DNA of 29,654 nt from NCBI GenBank assembly GCA_032718475.1, contig JAUCBJ010002558.1, positions 1 through 29,654 of the forward strand. Direction: 5' to 3'. The translations under genes and the position numbers were made by a program. The notes below the pieces were generated by a model, which did no database searches, had not been told where the DNA came from, and saw only the letters and a program-made list of their open reading frames with translations. This stretch comes from Nemertoderma westbladi (taxonomy: Eukaryota > Xenacoelomorpha > Nemertodermatida > Nemertodermatidae). Positions 8,976-17,122 of the stretch are shown here, piece after piece; position 1 is the first letter of the stretch, and every line of letters begins with the position of its first letter.

Positions 8976-11050
8976 ATTGCATTAATACTAGACGGTACTG
9001 TGTACCGCTGTACCGGTAGTTGCATTAATACTAGACGGTACTGTGTACCACTGTACCGGTAGTTGCATTAATACTAGATGGTACTGTGCACCGCTGTACC
9101 GGTAGTTGCATTAATACTAGACGGTACTGTGTACCGCTGTACCGGTAGTTGCATTAATACTAGACGGTACTGTGCACCGCTGTACCGGTAGTTGCATTAA
9201 TACTAGATGGTACTGTGTACCGCTGTACCGGTAGTTGCATTAATACTAGACGGTACTGTGCACCGCTGTACCGGTAGTTGCATTAATACTAGATGGTACT
9301 GTGCACCGCTGTACCGGTAGTTGCATTAATACTAGATGGTACTGTGCACCGCTGTACCGGTAGTTGCATTAATACTAGACGGTACTGTGCACCGCTGTAC
9401 CGGTAGTTGCATTAATACTAGACGGTACTGTGTACCGCTGTACCGGTAGTTGCATTAATACTAGACGGTACTGTGCACCGCTGTACCGGTAGTTGCATTA
9501 ATACTAGATGGTACTGTGTACCGCTGTACCGGTAGTTGCAGAAATACTAGACGGTACTGTGTACCACTGTACCGGTAGTTGCATTAATACTAGATGGTAC
9601 TGTGTACCGCTGTACCGGTAGTTGCATTAATACTAGACGGTACTGTGCACCGCTGTACCGGTAGTTGCATTAATACTAGATGGTACTGTGTACCGCTGTA
9701 CCGGTAGTTGCATTAATACTAGACGGTACTGTGTACCGCTGTACCGGTAGTTGCAGAAATACTAGACGGTACTGTGTACCGCTGTACCGGTAGTTGCATT
9801 AATACTAGACGGTACTGTGTACCGCTGTACCGGTAGTTGCATTAATACTAGACGGTACTGTGTACCGATGTACCGGTAGTTGCATTAATACTAGACGGTA
9901 CTGTGTACCGCTGTACCGGTAGTTGCATTAATACTAGACGGTACTGTGTACCGCTGTACCGGTAGTTGCATTAATACTAGACGGTACTGTGCACCGCTGT
10001 ACCGGTAGTTGCATTAATACTAGATGGTACTGTGTACCGCTGTACCGGTAGTTGCATTAATACTAGACGGTACTGTGTACCGCTGCACCGGTAGTTGCAT
10101 TAGTACTAGACGGTACTGTGTACCGCTGTACCGGTAGTTGCATTAATACTAGACGGTACTGTGTACCGCTGTACCGGTAGTTGCATTAATACTAGACGGT
10201 ACTGTGTACCGCTGTACCGGTAGTTGCATTAATACTAGACGGTACTGTGTACCGCTGTACCGGTGCGGTAGTTGCATTAATACTAGACGGTACTGTGTAC
10301 CGCTGTACCGGTAGTTGCATTAATACTAGACGGTACTGTGTACCACTGCACCGGTAGTTGCATTAATACTAGACGGTACTGTATACCGCTGTACCGGTAG
10401 TTGCATTAATACTAGACGGTACTGTGTACCGCTGTACCGGTAGTTGCATTAATACTAGACGGTACTGTGTACCGCTGTACCGGTAGTTGCATTAATACTA
10501 GACGGTACTGTGTACCGCTGTACCGGTGGTTGCATTAATACTAGACGGTACTGTGTACCGCTGTACCGGTAGTTGCATTAATACTAGACGGTACTATGTA
10601 CCGCTGTACCGGTAGTTGCATTAATACTAGACGGTACTGTGTACCGCTGTACCGGTAGTTGCATTAATACTAGACGGTACTGTATACCGCTGTACCGGTA
10701 GTTGCATTAATACTAGACGGTACTGTGTACCGCTGTACCGGTAGTTGCATTAATACTAGACGGTACTGTGTACCGCTGTACCGGTGGTTGCATTAATACT
10801 AGACGGTACTGTGTACCGCTGTACCGGTAGTTGCATTAATACTAGACGGTACTGTGTACCGCTGCACCGGTAGTTGCATTAATACTAGACGGTACTGTGT
10901 ACCGCTGTACCGGTAGTTGCATTAATACTAGACGGTACTGTGTACCGCTGTACCGGTAGTTGCATTAATACTAGACGGTACTGTATACCGCTGTACCGGT
11001 AGTTGCATTAATACTAGACGGTACTGTGTACCACTGTACCGGTAGTTGCA
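8976..11050. repeat. 43-bp satellite array, about 48 copies
   Basis: A continuous tandem array of a 43-bp unit containing AGTTGCATTAATACTAGACG and GTACTGTGTACCGCTGTACC followed by GGT. Each unit holds the hairpin GGTAC-TGT-GTACC and the 8-bp palindrome TACCGGTA across the unit boundary. Variants are limited: GACGG/GATGG, GTGTACC/GTGCACC, CCGCTG/CCACTG, CTGTACC/CTGCACC. GATGG and GTGCACC variants cluster in the left half; the right half is more uniform. A GCAGAAAT variant occurs twice, at 9538 and 9753, exactly five units apart. One unit near 10261 has a 5-bp insertion. It has frequent stops and is not coding. Confidence 0.97.
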
Positions 11051-11312
11051 ATACCAGCGACCCATCTACTGTAACTTCTATCCTATTGAAATTATCCCCT
11101 GTTTTGTAGTTTTGGGTCATATCGAGTCGAGATCAGAATTGGTATCATCTCGATCGCACCAAAGACAATCAAGATAGTCAAGTTTGATGTTTAACCACAT
11201 CGAGATACTGTAGAAAGTAAATCAAAATGGTTTCCACAAACACTAAGCCAAACTTGGAAGGATAGTATATCAGTCATGTCAAGTTACATATGGGTCATTC
11301 AGTACCATCAGG
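11051..11312. other. Downstream flank of the membrane-protein gene
   Basis: About 260 bp between the 43-bp array and the last codons at 11313. No AATAAA was noticed on the minus strand here, so either the polyadenylation site lies elsewhere or the gene continues in another exon beyond. Confidence 0.4.
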
Positions 11313-11637
11313 TTAGGACGTTTTCTTTATCAAAAACGCTACCAAGTAAATCGTACAATAGTGTCTCACCACAACAACTATTGCAACCAACTCACCTATA
11401 AAGAGAACTAAAAGGCATATCAAGCCAATAGTAAACGCCATGTACATGTCTCTTTCTCGTTGTATTCGATTGAGTTCGTCTTGTCGGAACTGGTAGATCG
11501 GGGAGTGCTGGTTGATTATCGGTGTAGGTTGACGAACCCAGTTGGTGTCAGTTGGCTGCGTTCTCTCTGTAACCACGTCAATAACTGGGTTGAGTTCGGG
11601 GTCCTGTGTGGGTTTACATGGACACTGGTTGCAACAC
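11313..11637 (-). CDS. Probable exon 2: single-pass membrane protein, juxtamembrane and TM part
   Basis: The frame follows a minus-strand acceptor (TTCAAACATTACAG, AG at 11639-11638). Exon 1 (14130-14497) ends with two codon bases CT, and this exon supplies G, making CTG and keeping frame. It then reads CCNQCPCKP (four cysteines), a polar stretch rich in Gln, Pro and Asn, a charged RQDELNRIQRERD, a hydrophobic helix AFTIGLICLLVLFIGELV continuing to VVVV (residues about 189-213 of the joined protein), RHYC and a stop at 11313-11315. Total predicted length is 230 residues. The true exon end is open: donor-like GGTGAG (exon end 11396) and GGTGAGA (exon end 11370) could splice on before the stop. 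Family not recognised. Confidence 0.6.
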
Positions 11638-12375
11638 CTGTAATGTTTGAAAAATGATTTAATTACTTGTTAATTAAACAATTAAGCATATTATTCTGAG
11701 CTGAATTGTAAGCGTGACACCAACAGTTTAGAATGGCAACTGAATACATAATACAGTGAATAAAATAAAGTGGGAAAATAAGTGAGACACTAAATTTGAT
11801 AATAAAAAATATGATAAAAAAAGAATCCCATATTATTGAATCAAACATCTTTACCTATAATATGGGCCCCTGCTGACATAGAACTTCACCTAATATCCTG
11901 ACCTAACCATTGGTAGATGGGGAAAATCGCCTCAAAAAGCTTCCATGCAAAACTCAATGAACTGTTGTAGGTCACGGGACATTTTTATGAGTTTTAAATT
12001 TAATATGAGGAAAGAATTGTGACATCCTGTTTTCATTTTGTCATAACCAACATACATTATTCATTGGTCATGAATATTTTCCGGTACTGTGTGTCACACA
12101 TCAGTGGCCATGGCCTCTCCCCCATTGTGAGGCAGTTACAGTAGCTTGCCGCAGCCACTATCTTGGAATGAGCGCAGAATATAATATTGGCTTCAATGGC
12201 CACTGAAAACTAAAGGCCACTAAACTGCAGTGGAAACTACAGTACATTATGTGCAGTTACCGGTTCTCTTTGCCTTAGATTGATTGTGATGATATAAAAA
12301 TAGAGGTTTGTAACTTTATGTTGTTGGGCGGGGATGTTTTTATAATGGTGGTTATATGTGATAACCAGATTGGGA

Positions 12376-12973
12376 CTACTACTAGGATCGGCATGCTGCA
12401 TTGCAGCTACATTTTTAAGAATGCTGTGCCGGCTTGTCCACAAAATTGCGCCGCCACAACTCCCTATCACCCATGACATTTGCTAGATCATCCGCATCTT
12501 CAAGGCCAGTGTCCTTTAAGATGCGTCTCAAGAAAGTCATGGGCTGTCCACCATGCTTATTTACTCCATAAGGCTGCCAAAGTACAAGATTATGCACTGG
12601 CGGGTCCTCACGGCGAAAGCAATGTCCTGCAAAGTGGAGGCGATTTTATTCTACTGTCAAGCTGGGGGAACCAATGAGACACCTCCAATGTTATATAGTG
12701 TCTGGTTGGAGATGTATGCATTGTACTTGACACAATGAACCCGACGTAGCATTCTTGTGAATGTGCCATCCAGAGATTTGGTGTCCTCAGCAGTTAGAGC
12801 CCAGCATGGATTCCCATAGAGGAGTACTGGAACTACTGCTGCTCTAAATAATCGGACCTTAAGTTTCCGATTAATTCTCGGTGACTTCCAAATCCTGGAA
12901 AGCCTATTCAAGGCTGCCCATGCCTTTCCCTTACGTATTCGAAGGTCCTCACCTGACTTCCGGATCCATGATC
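12376..12973 (-). mobile_element. LINE family B copy B2, 3' part
   Basis: Begins with a (CTA)3 tail and GGATCGGCATGCTGC, the family B 3' end, and runs through the C-terminal region and RT thumb on the minus strand to the break at 12973. Frames include 12415-12597 and 12657-12911; they are shifted relative to each other, so the copy is dead. The other half is at 13676-13994. It lies in the intron of the host gene. Confidence 0.9.
12968..12973. repeat. Short TSD of the CR1-like insertion, left
   Basis: ATGATC here is repeated at 13670-13675. Intact family B copies have a single ATGATCCCAGG, so the six bases were duplicated when the CR1-like LINE entered. The first A could instead belong to the tail. 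Confidence 0.65.
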
Positions 12974-12975
12974 TA

Positions 12976-13530
12976 CCGTTCTACCATCTTCGGAACCTAT
13001 CTAAAATCAAGCGATATCTCTGCAAACCCGACTTAGAAATCTTAATACATGCTTTCATTACAAGTAAATTGGATAATAATAATTCTCTTTATTATGGATT
13101 GCCTGCCAAATATATGAAAAAGCTGCAACATGTACAAAACTCTGCCGCGCGACTATTAGAAAGTGTCAAGAAGCGAGAACACATAACTCCCGTTCTAAAA
13201 CGACTTCATTGGCTCCCTATCATTAGACGGGTGGAATTCAAACTGGCAATGTTTTGCTATAAGTGTCTGAATGGCTTGGCACCGCACTATCTCAGCGACT
13301 TATTGACGCCATACACACCCGGTAGAGAATTACGCTCGAGCGCGGGTAATCTTTTGGTAACCCCTCGGTACTCGCTAGAGAACTATGGCAGGCGCGCATT
13401 CTCCATTGCGGGGCCACGTGTTTGGAACTCACTACCTTATGACGTGCGATCAGCCACTACATTGACAACTTTTAAATCGAAACTGAAAACTGTTTTATTT
13501 CAACGCGAGTACCATGATGCGCCTTTTTAA
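12976..13530 (+). CDS. C-terminal RT fragment of a CR1/L2-like retrotransposon
   Basis: An open frame of 184 codons from the truncation point to the TAA at 13528-13530. It reads FYHLRNLSKIKRYL, HAFITSKLDNNNSLYYGLP, VQNSAARLL, ITPVLKRLHWLPI, CLNGLAPHYLSDLL, LLVTPR and RVWNSLPYDVRSA. This is the characteristic C-terminal region of CR1/L2/Rex-type non-LTR reverse transcriptases, recognised from memory of the family. The usual LDYCNSLLYGLP is LDNNNSLYYGLP here. The frame carries no stop, which suggests a fairly recent insertion. The catalytic palm is absent, so the fragment has no enzyme activity. Confidence 0.85.
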   Translation, partial: PFYHLRNLSKIKRYLCKPDLEILIHAFITSKLDNNNSLYYGLPAKYMKKLQHVQNSAARLLESVKKREHITPVLKRLHWLPIIRRVEFKLAMFCYKCLNGLAPHYLSDLLTPYTPGRELRSSAGNLLVTPRYSLENYGRRAFSIAGPRVWNSLPYDVRSATTLTTFKSKLKTVLFQREYHDAPF

Positions 13531-13611
13531 CTCATTTTAACTCATTGTATATATGTTTTTATGTCAACATGTTTTTACTGTTTTTTACCGTATTGTTAAT
13601 TTTTATTCAAA

Positions 13612-13641
13612 AGCGCCTTGAAATATGCCTAGAAAGGCGCT
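13612..13641 (+). other. 3' UTR stem-loop of the CR1/L2-like LINE
   Basis: AGCGCCTT (13612-13619) and AAGGCGCT (13634-13641) form a perfect 8-bp stem with a 14-nt loop, followed by TATATAAATAAAT and the ATT tail. Such a terminal stem is the likely recognition site for the element's reverse transcriptase. Confidence 0.75.
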
Positions 13642-13675
13642 ATATAAATAAATATATATTATTATTATTATGATC

Positions 13676-13994
13676 CCAGGTATCAGAAGTCGTCCACATG
13701 CTCAAGCATACCATCCTTTGAGCTTATTCTCATCCGATCAGAGACTTGCTGAGGACTTTCAAATTTAACTGTCAAAATTTTGGTCTTTCTGGAGTTAATA
13801 AAAAGGCCAACACTAGAAGCAGCCTGTTCTAATGAGCTGAGGAGCCGTTGGGCTCCCTCTGGTGATTCTGAGAGTACTCCTAAGTCATCAGCAAAGTCTA
13901 GATCAGTGAGGTACTTGGCAGGATTTTCTCGACTTCTGGAGCCAGTACGTGGAGTTATCATTACCCCATCATCATTATGATGATCTAAGGACAT
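13676..13994 (-). mobile_element. LINE family B copy B2, 5' part
   Basis: Continuation of B2 beyond the CR1-like insertion, covering RT thumb and palm with the FADD box (LDFADDLGVLSES). Homology to B1 and B4 stops at 13994 after GGACAT, so B2 is 5'-truncated in the RT. No convincing TSD was found between its outer ends. Confidence 0.88.
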
Positions 13995-14129
13995 ATCGCG
14001 TTTTCATCAATTCAAGTGCAATTTAACAATTCGTAACTCGGCTTATTGCGAAATATGCAGTTCAGTTCAGTTAGAGAGGTATTTTTGTGGAATAAAAACT
14101 ATTTATATGATGTACCGGTATTTACTTAC

Positions 14130-14497
14130 AGTCCTTTATGAGGCCCTAGGTTCTCTATTAGCGTTTCATCGTCCGGCATACAACACTTCTTATCGGATTT
14201 ATGGCAATCCTCGACATTGAAGCAATAATGTAGATTATCTTTGTAAGCTTTTAGATTGCAACACCGACCCTCATTCGGGGAGTTTTCCGGGCCAGGGATG
14301 TCCGGACAACAGAGATTATAGTCCATGTAGACCCCATAGTCGGTGTTCTTAGCGAAGGATATACACTGTTGGGTGCTGGAACACGGTTCGTTGCTCACTT
14401 TAGCGGTCTCCGATGTTTCAGCAATGGCGGAACCTCTTCCAAACATATAAAATAAACTCACGGCGAGAGTAAAGAGTTTCAGTCCGGAGTTGCACAT
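14130..14497 (-). CDS. Probable exon 1: secreted or membrane cysteine-rich protein with WAP-like spacing
   Basis: The ATG at 14497 starts a signal peptide (MCNSGLKLFTLAVSLFYMFG, cleavage likely after SAIA, residue about 26). The ectodomain has cysteines at 39, 45, 63, 64, 79, 80, 92, 98, 105 and 106. CFNVEDCHKSDKKCC (92-106) recalls a WAP four-disulfide core but is not a confident match. The exon ends at 14130, followed on the minus strand by a perfect GTAAGT donor, two bases into a codon. Exon 2 completes that codon and adds four more cysteines and a transmembrane helix, so the product is probably a type I membrane protein. An in-frame ATG at 14542 would bury the signal peptide 15 residues in, so 14497 is preferred. 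Protein family not identified. Confidence 0.65.
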
Positions 14498-14626
14498 TAT
14501 CGATTCCGAATTTCGAGTTTTACTGGCGCCAATTTGGCTCATCAATAATTTCCAGGTTTCAAGATTCAATATCTATCTACCAAATAATAAATATTAGATT
14601 TTTTACTGCAACCAAATAATACAAAG

Positions 14627-14632
14627 TTTATA
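14627..14632 (-). promoter_or_regulatory. Possible TATA box of the membrane-protein gene
   Basis: TATAAA on the minus strand (CTTTTATAAACTTTG), about 130 bp upstream of the preferred ATG at 14497. In AT-rich DNA such a motif can occur by chance. Confidence 0.25.
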
Positions 14633-14766
14633 AAAGTCCTGTTATTGCTAGTGGTGTCTAATGAACACTAAACATTTTTAAATATTATAATTGGCAAAAA
14701 ATTAATAATAATGTTTTATGTTTTAACATCCATGAGATTGTATAAATTATTAAGTAATTTAAACAG

Positions 14767-14817
14767 GACTTACTTAGCATACTAACTTACTTACTGAGCT
14801 ACTTACTTACTTACTTC
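14767..14817. repeat. ACTT microsatellite
   Basis: Imperfect tetranucleotide run of ACTT/CTTA units (ACTTACTTAG, CTAACTTACTTACTGAG, CTACTTACTTACTTAC). Confidence 0.8.
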
Positions 14818-14995
14818 TATATCAAATGAAGCTAAAAAAATAAATTTTTAGTGAAATACTCCTCGCTGGTGGCAAATTCATTTTTTCCGCACCATTTGCT
14901 ATATTATGTAGTTTAGATTAAATTATTTAATAAGTTATTAATTATTATTTTTTAATATTTTCCTGGAAATGCAATGCCACTTTTTTGTGCGATTT

Positions 14996-15259
14996 TCAGA
15001 TTAAGTGTCGTTTGCTGCGCGGGTTAGTGTAGCTGATGAGCCAAATCACGGCGAAACACAATATATGCAAAAATGTAACTAAATACTTTTTAACACCGAG
15101 GTCTCTCCATGTTCTACTGTTAATTTTATATACTGTAAACGTAAAGTATCGCCTATATTTGAAGAATATAAAGGAACTTATCGAAAGCTCATAAAAGTAT
15201 ATAATGACAGCGACTAAACTGATATTTTCAATCTTATGATGATAAATTGCCAAAAGCAT
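14996..15259 (-). CDS. Small hydrophobic ORF, doubtful
   Basis: An 87-codon frame from an ATG at 15259, two bases from the TSD of B3. It has two hydrophobic stretches (ISLVAVIIYFYELSISSFIF and YLVTFLHILCFAVIWLIS) separated by a basic region, and ends NPRSKRHLI. Hydrophobic runs are common by chance in AT-rich DNA, and no splice signal or homology supports it. It might be an exon of a membrane protein, but more likely it is non-coding. Confidence 0.2.
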   Translation of the reverse strand: MLLAIYHHKIENISLVAVIIYFYELSISSFIFFKYRRYFTFTVYKINSRTWRDLGVKKYLVTFLHILCFAVIWLISYTNPRSKRHLI

Positions 15260-15268
15260 TTTATTAAC
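15258..15268. repeat. Target-site duplication of B3, 3' side
   Basis: ATTTTATTAAC, exactly repeated at 15806-15816. Confidence 0.8.
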
Positions 15269-15805
15269 TAGGATCGGCATGCTGCATTGCAGCTGCATTT
15301 TTAAGAATGCTGTGCCGGCTTATCGACAAAAATTGCACCGCCACAACTCCCTATCACCCATGACATTTGCTAGATCATCCGCATCTTCAAGGCCAGTGTC
15401 CTTTAAGATGCGTCTCAAGAAAGTCATGGGCTGTCCACCATGCTTATTCACTCCATGAGGCTGCCAAAGTACAAGATTATGCACTGGCTGGTCCTCACGG
15501 CGAAAGCAATGTCCTGCAAAGCGGAGGCGATTTTGTTCTAGTGTCAAGCTTGGGGGAACCAATGAGACACCTCCAATGTTATATAGTGTCTGGTTGGAGA
15601 TGTGTGCATTGTACTTGACACAATGAACCCGGCGTAGCATTCTTGTGAATGTGCCATCCAGAGATTTGGTGTCCTCAGCAGTTAGAGCCCAGCATGGACT
15701 CCCATAGAGGAGTACTGGAACTACTGCTGCTCTAAATAACCGGACCTTAAGTTTCCGATTAATTCTCGGTGACTTCCAAATCCTGGAAAGCCTATTCAAC
15801 TAACT
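15269..15805 (-). mobile_element. LINE family B copy B3, short 5'-truncated
   Basis: A 537-bp insertion holding only the family B 3' end: RT thumb (LSRIWKSPRINRKLKVRLF), C-terminal region and 3' UTR. The tail is reduced to TA or one TAG before GGATCGG. The 5' junction near 15799 is followed by six extra bases (CTAACT). The frame runs 15320-15799 and shifts near the C-terminus, where an extra A in the stretch after CGACAAAA moves it off PAQHS. It lies just outside the host gene, upstream of exon 1. Confidence 0.9.
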
Positions 15806-15816
15806 ATTTTATTAAC
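15806..15816. repeat. Target-site duplication of B3, 5' side
   Basis: Exact copy of 15258-15268, marking the 5' boundary of B3. Confidence 0.8.
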
Positions 15817-15830
15817 AATGTTCGGGGCAC

Positions 15831-16117
15831 CTATAAATTATTGCATGCGTTGTAAGTTGCCTACTGTAGCTACACTAGAGACACTCTTACGAACGATCGC
15901 TATAAATTATTGCATGCGTTGTAAGTTGCCTACTGTAGCAACACTAGAGACACTCTTACGAACGATCGCTATAAATTATTGCATGCGTTGTAAGTTGCCT
16001 ACTGTAGCTACACTAGAGACACTCTTACGAACGATCGCTATTAATTATTGCATGCGTTGTAAGTTGCCTACTGTAGCTACACTAGAGACACTCTTACAAA
16101 CGATCGCTATTAATAAT
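15831..16117 (+). repeat. 69-bp minisatellite, four copies
   Basis: Four units start at 15831, 15900, 15969 and 16038, with a partial fifth. Each runs CTATAAATTATTGCATGCGT through CTACTGTAGC and ends GAACGATCG. Only a few substitutions separate them (copy 2 GTAGCAACAC, copy 4 TTAATT and TTACAAAC). With a 69-bp period the plus strand is open from 15818 to 16132 as a 23-residue repeat (INYCMRCKLPTVATLETLLR). No coding context supports translation. It begins 15 bp from the TSD of B3. Confidence 0.95.
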
Positions 16118-16190
16118 AAATCTCGATTATAACTGGACTTCACCGCGACAAATATTGATTTATTTTAAGGTTATAGTTGTTCCCGAAAGG

Positions 16191-16243
16191 GAGTGGGAGT
16201 GCCTGGGATGGGTGGTGGGGGTGAGGGGGGGGGGGGGGGGGGG
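16191..16243 (+). repeat. G-rich tract with 19-G run
   Basis: GGGAGTGGGAGTGCCTGGGA leads into GGTGGTGGGGGTGA and then 19 consecutive G at 16225-16243. Several G runs close together could form G-quadruplexes. The exact homopolymer length may be a sequencing artefact. Confidence 0.85.
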
Positions 16244-17005
16244 TGAAAACAATAATTTAAGGTCACATCCAAACTGACACAAGAAGTACAGTACAGGATG
16301 GATTATTCATGATCCATTGCTAAAGTCGCCAATGTGAAGTTTCCTTTCCTTTAACAAGTACATTCCAACCGATGGTCCGAGTGTTTATCATCTAGTTTTG
16401 AGTATTTACTTTTTTAATCATTACGCCCCCAAGAGAGGCAACTGGGAATTTATTTCAATTAATCAATAATTATAAATAGATTATAATAGTATATAATACA
16501 GACATGGATCGATAGTAAAAAGAAGAAAATTAGAATTTGTTGTTTGAAGAAACAAAAACAATAAAAAGCCCAAAACTTGTTTACATCCACATCAAGAATT
16601 CCGAGTTGTGAGTCGACAACATTCCTATTCAGACTGATTAAATGATCAATTCACATGATCATTAATCAATATTCAATACAAGTATAGGGTGATTATTAGA
16701 ATTAGCCCCGGGCTGTTCATTACGGGAGTACCGAGGCCCATGTTGATCCGATGGTGTCGGAGATTTCTGGTTAACAACAAAGGTTACCACCCCCAGGCCT
16801 TCCCCCCAATCAAAGAATTGAATGTTCGCTTTGTAAGCTATACAGCTATCACGATAATGCTCATTTACATGTTACTTTGACCCAGTACAACAACGCAACA
16901 TCCACCAGTCGCACAACATCATTACAAAACTCTTTTTATTATTCTAACAGCAATGCTCAGGTAACATTTTACTCTTAAATGATAACTTTGGTAACTGTAG
17001 ACGAT
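16244..17005. other. Spacer, no recognised gene
   Basis: AT-rich with a GC-richer island at about 16700-16815, containing a short plus-strand open frame (16689-16880) without recognisable domains. The island could be old repeat sequence. Confidence 0.45.
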
Positions 17006-17122
17006 TTATTGTAAAAAAATACAGTAGCAAACAGTCTGCCGAAGCCGGAGGCGACCCGAAGGCTCCTCTTTCGATAGCTGCTATCCGAGGGTAGGGGTGG
17101 GCTCTACTCCTATCCAAGGATT
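17006..17122 (-). repeat. Inverted single-unit copy of the satellite-bearing element
   Basis: Read on the minus strand, this locus gives ATCCTTGGATAGGAGTAG, about one 36-bp unit (GCCCACCCCTACCCTCGGAT), then CTATCGAAAGAGGAGCCTTC, GGGTCGC and a CTGTTTGCT flank ending near ACAATAA. Both flanks match those of the large array (about 4456-4475 and 7723-7793). It is therefore a complete minimal version of the same dispersed element with one unit where the other has about 37. Confidence 0.75.

Larger units (their letters stand above)
12974..13669 (+). mobile_element. CR1/L2-like LINE 3' end inserted in B2
   Basis: A 696-bp insertion on the plus strand with the C-terminal RT region, a short 3' UTR, a terminal stem-loop (13612-13641) and an ATT-repeat tail ending at 13669. 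It splits family B copy B2 and is flanked by a 6-bp duplication. It is heavily 5'-truncated, as is normal for this group. It is unrelated to families A and B in protein sequence and in its ATT tail. Confidence 0.88.
11638..14129 (-). other. Intron of the membrane-protein gene, loaded with transposons
   Basis: Bounded by donor GTAAGT (14129-14124) and acceptor ...ACATTACAG (ending 11638) on the minus strand, with matching codon phase. It contains LINE fragment B2 (same strand as the gene) and, within B2, a CR1/L2-like insertion on the opposite strand. The rest (11638-12375, 13995-14129) is AT-rich with no gene seen. Without transcript data the intron is a prediction. Confidence 0.55.

Noticed and set aside
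8976-11050. 43-bp array as a CRISPR
   Set aside because: No unique spacers: the whole unit repeats, and the context is an animal genome with LINEs and introns.
11663-11848. Hydrophobic minus-strand frame just upstream of the exon 2 acceptor
   Set aside because: It lies in the predicted intron, is very AT-rich, and has stop-limited hydrophobic content typical of chance.
12376-13994. TSD for B2
   Set aside because: Sequences outside the two ends do not match; it may have been lost or the 5' end rearranged.
15818-16132. 104-codon repetitive protein
   Set aside because: It is generated by the 69-bp minisatellite; no coding signals.
16689-16880. 63-codon plus-strand frame in a GC-richer island
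   Set aside because: No recognised domain, signal or splice context; the composition suggests an old repeat.
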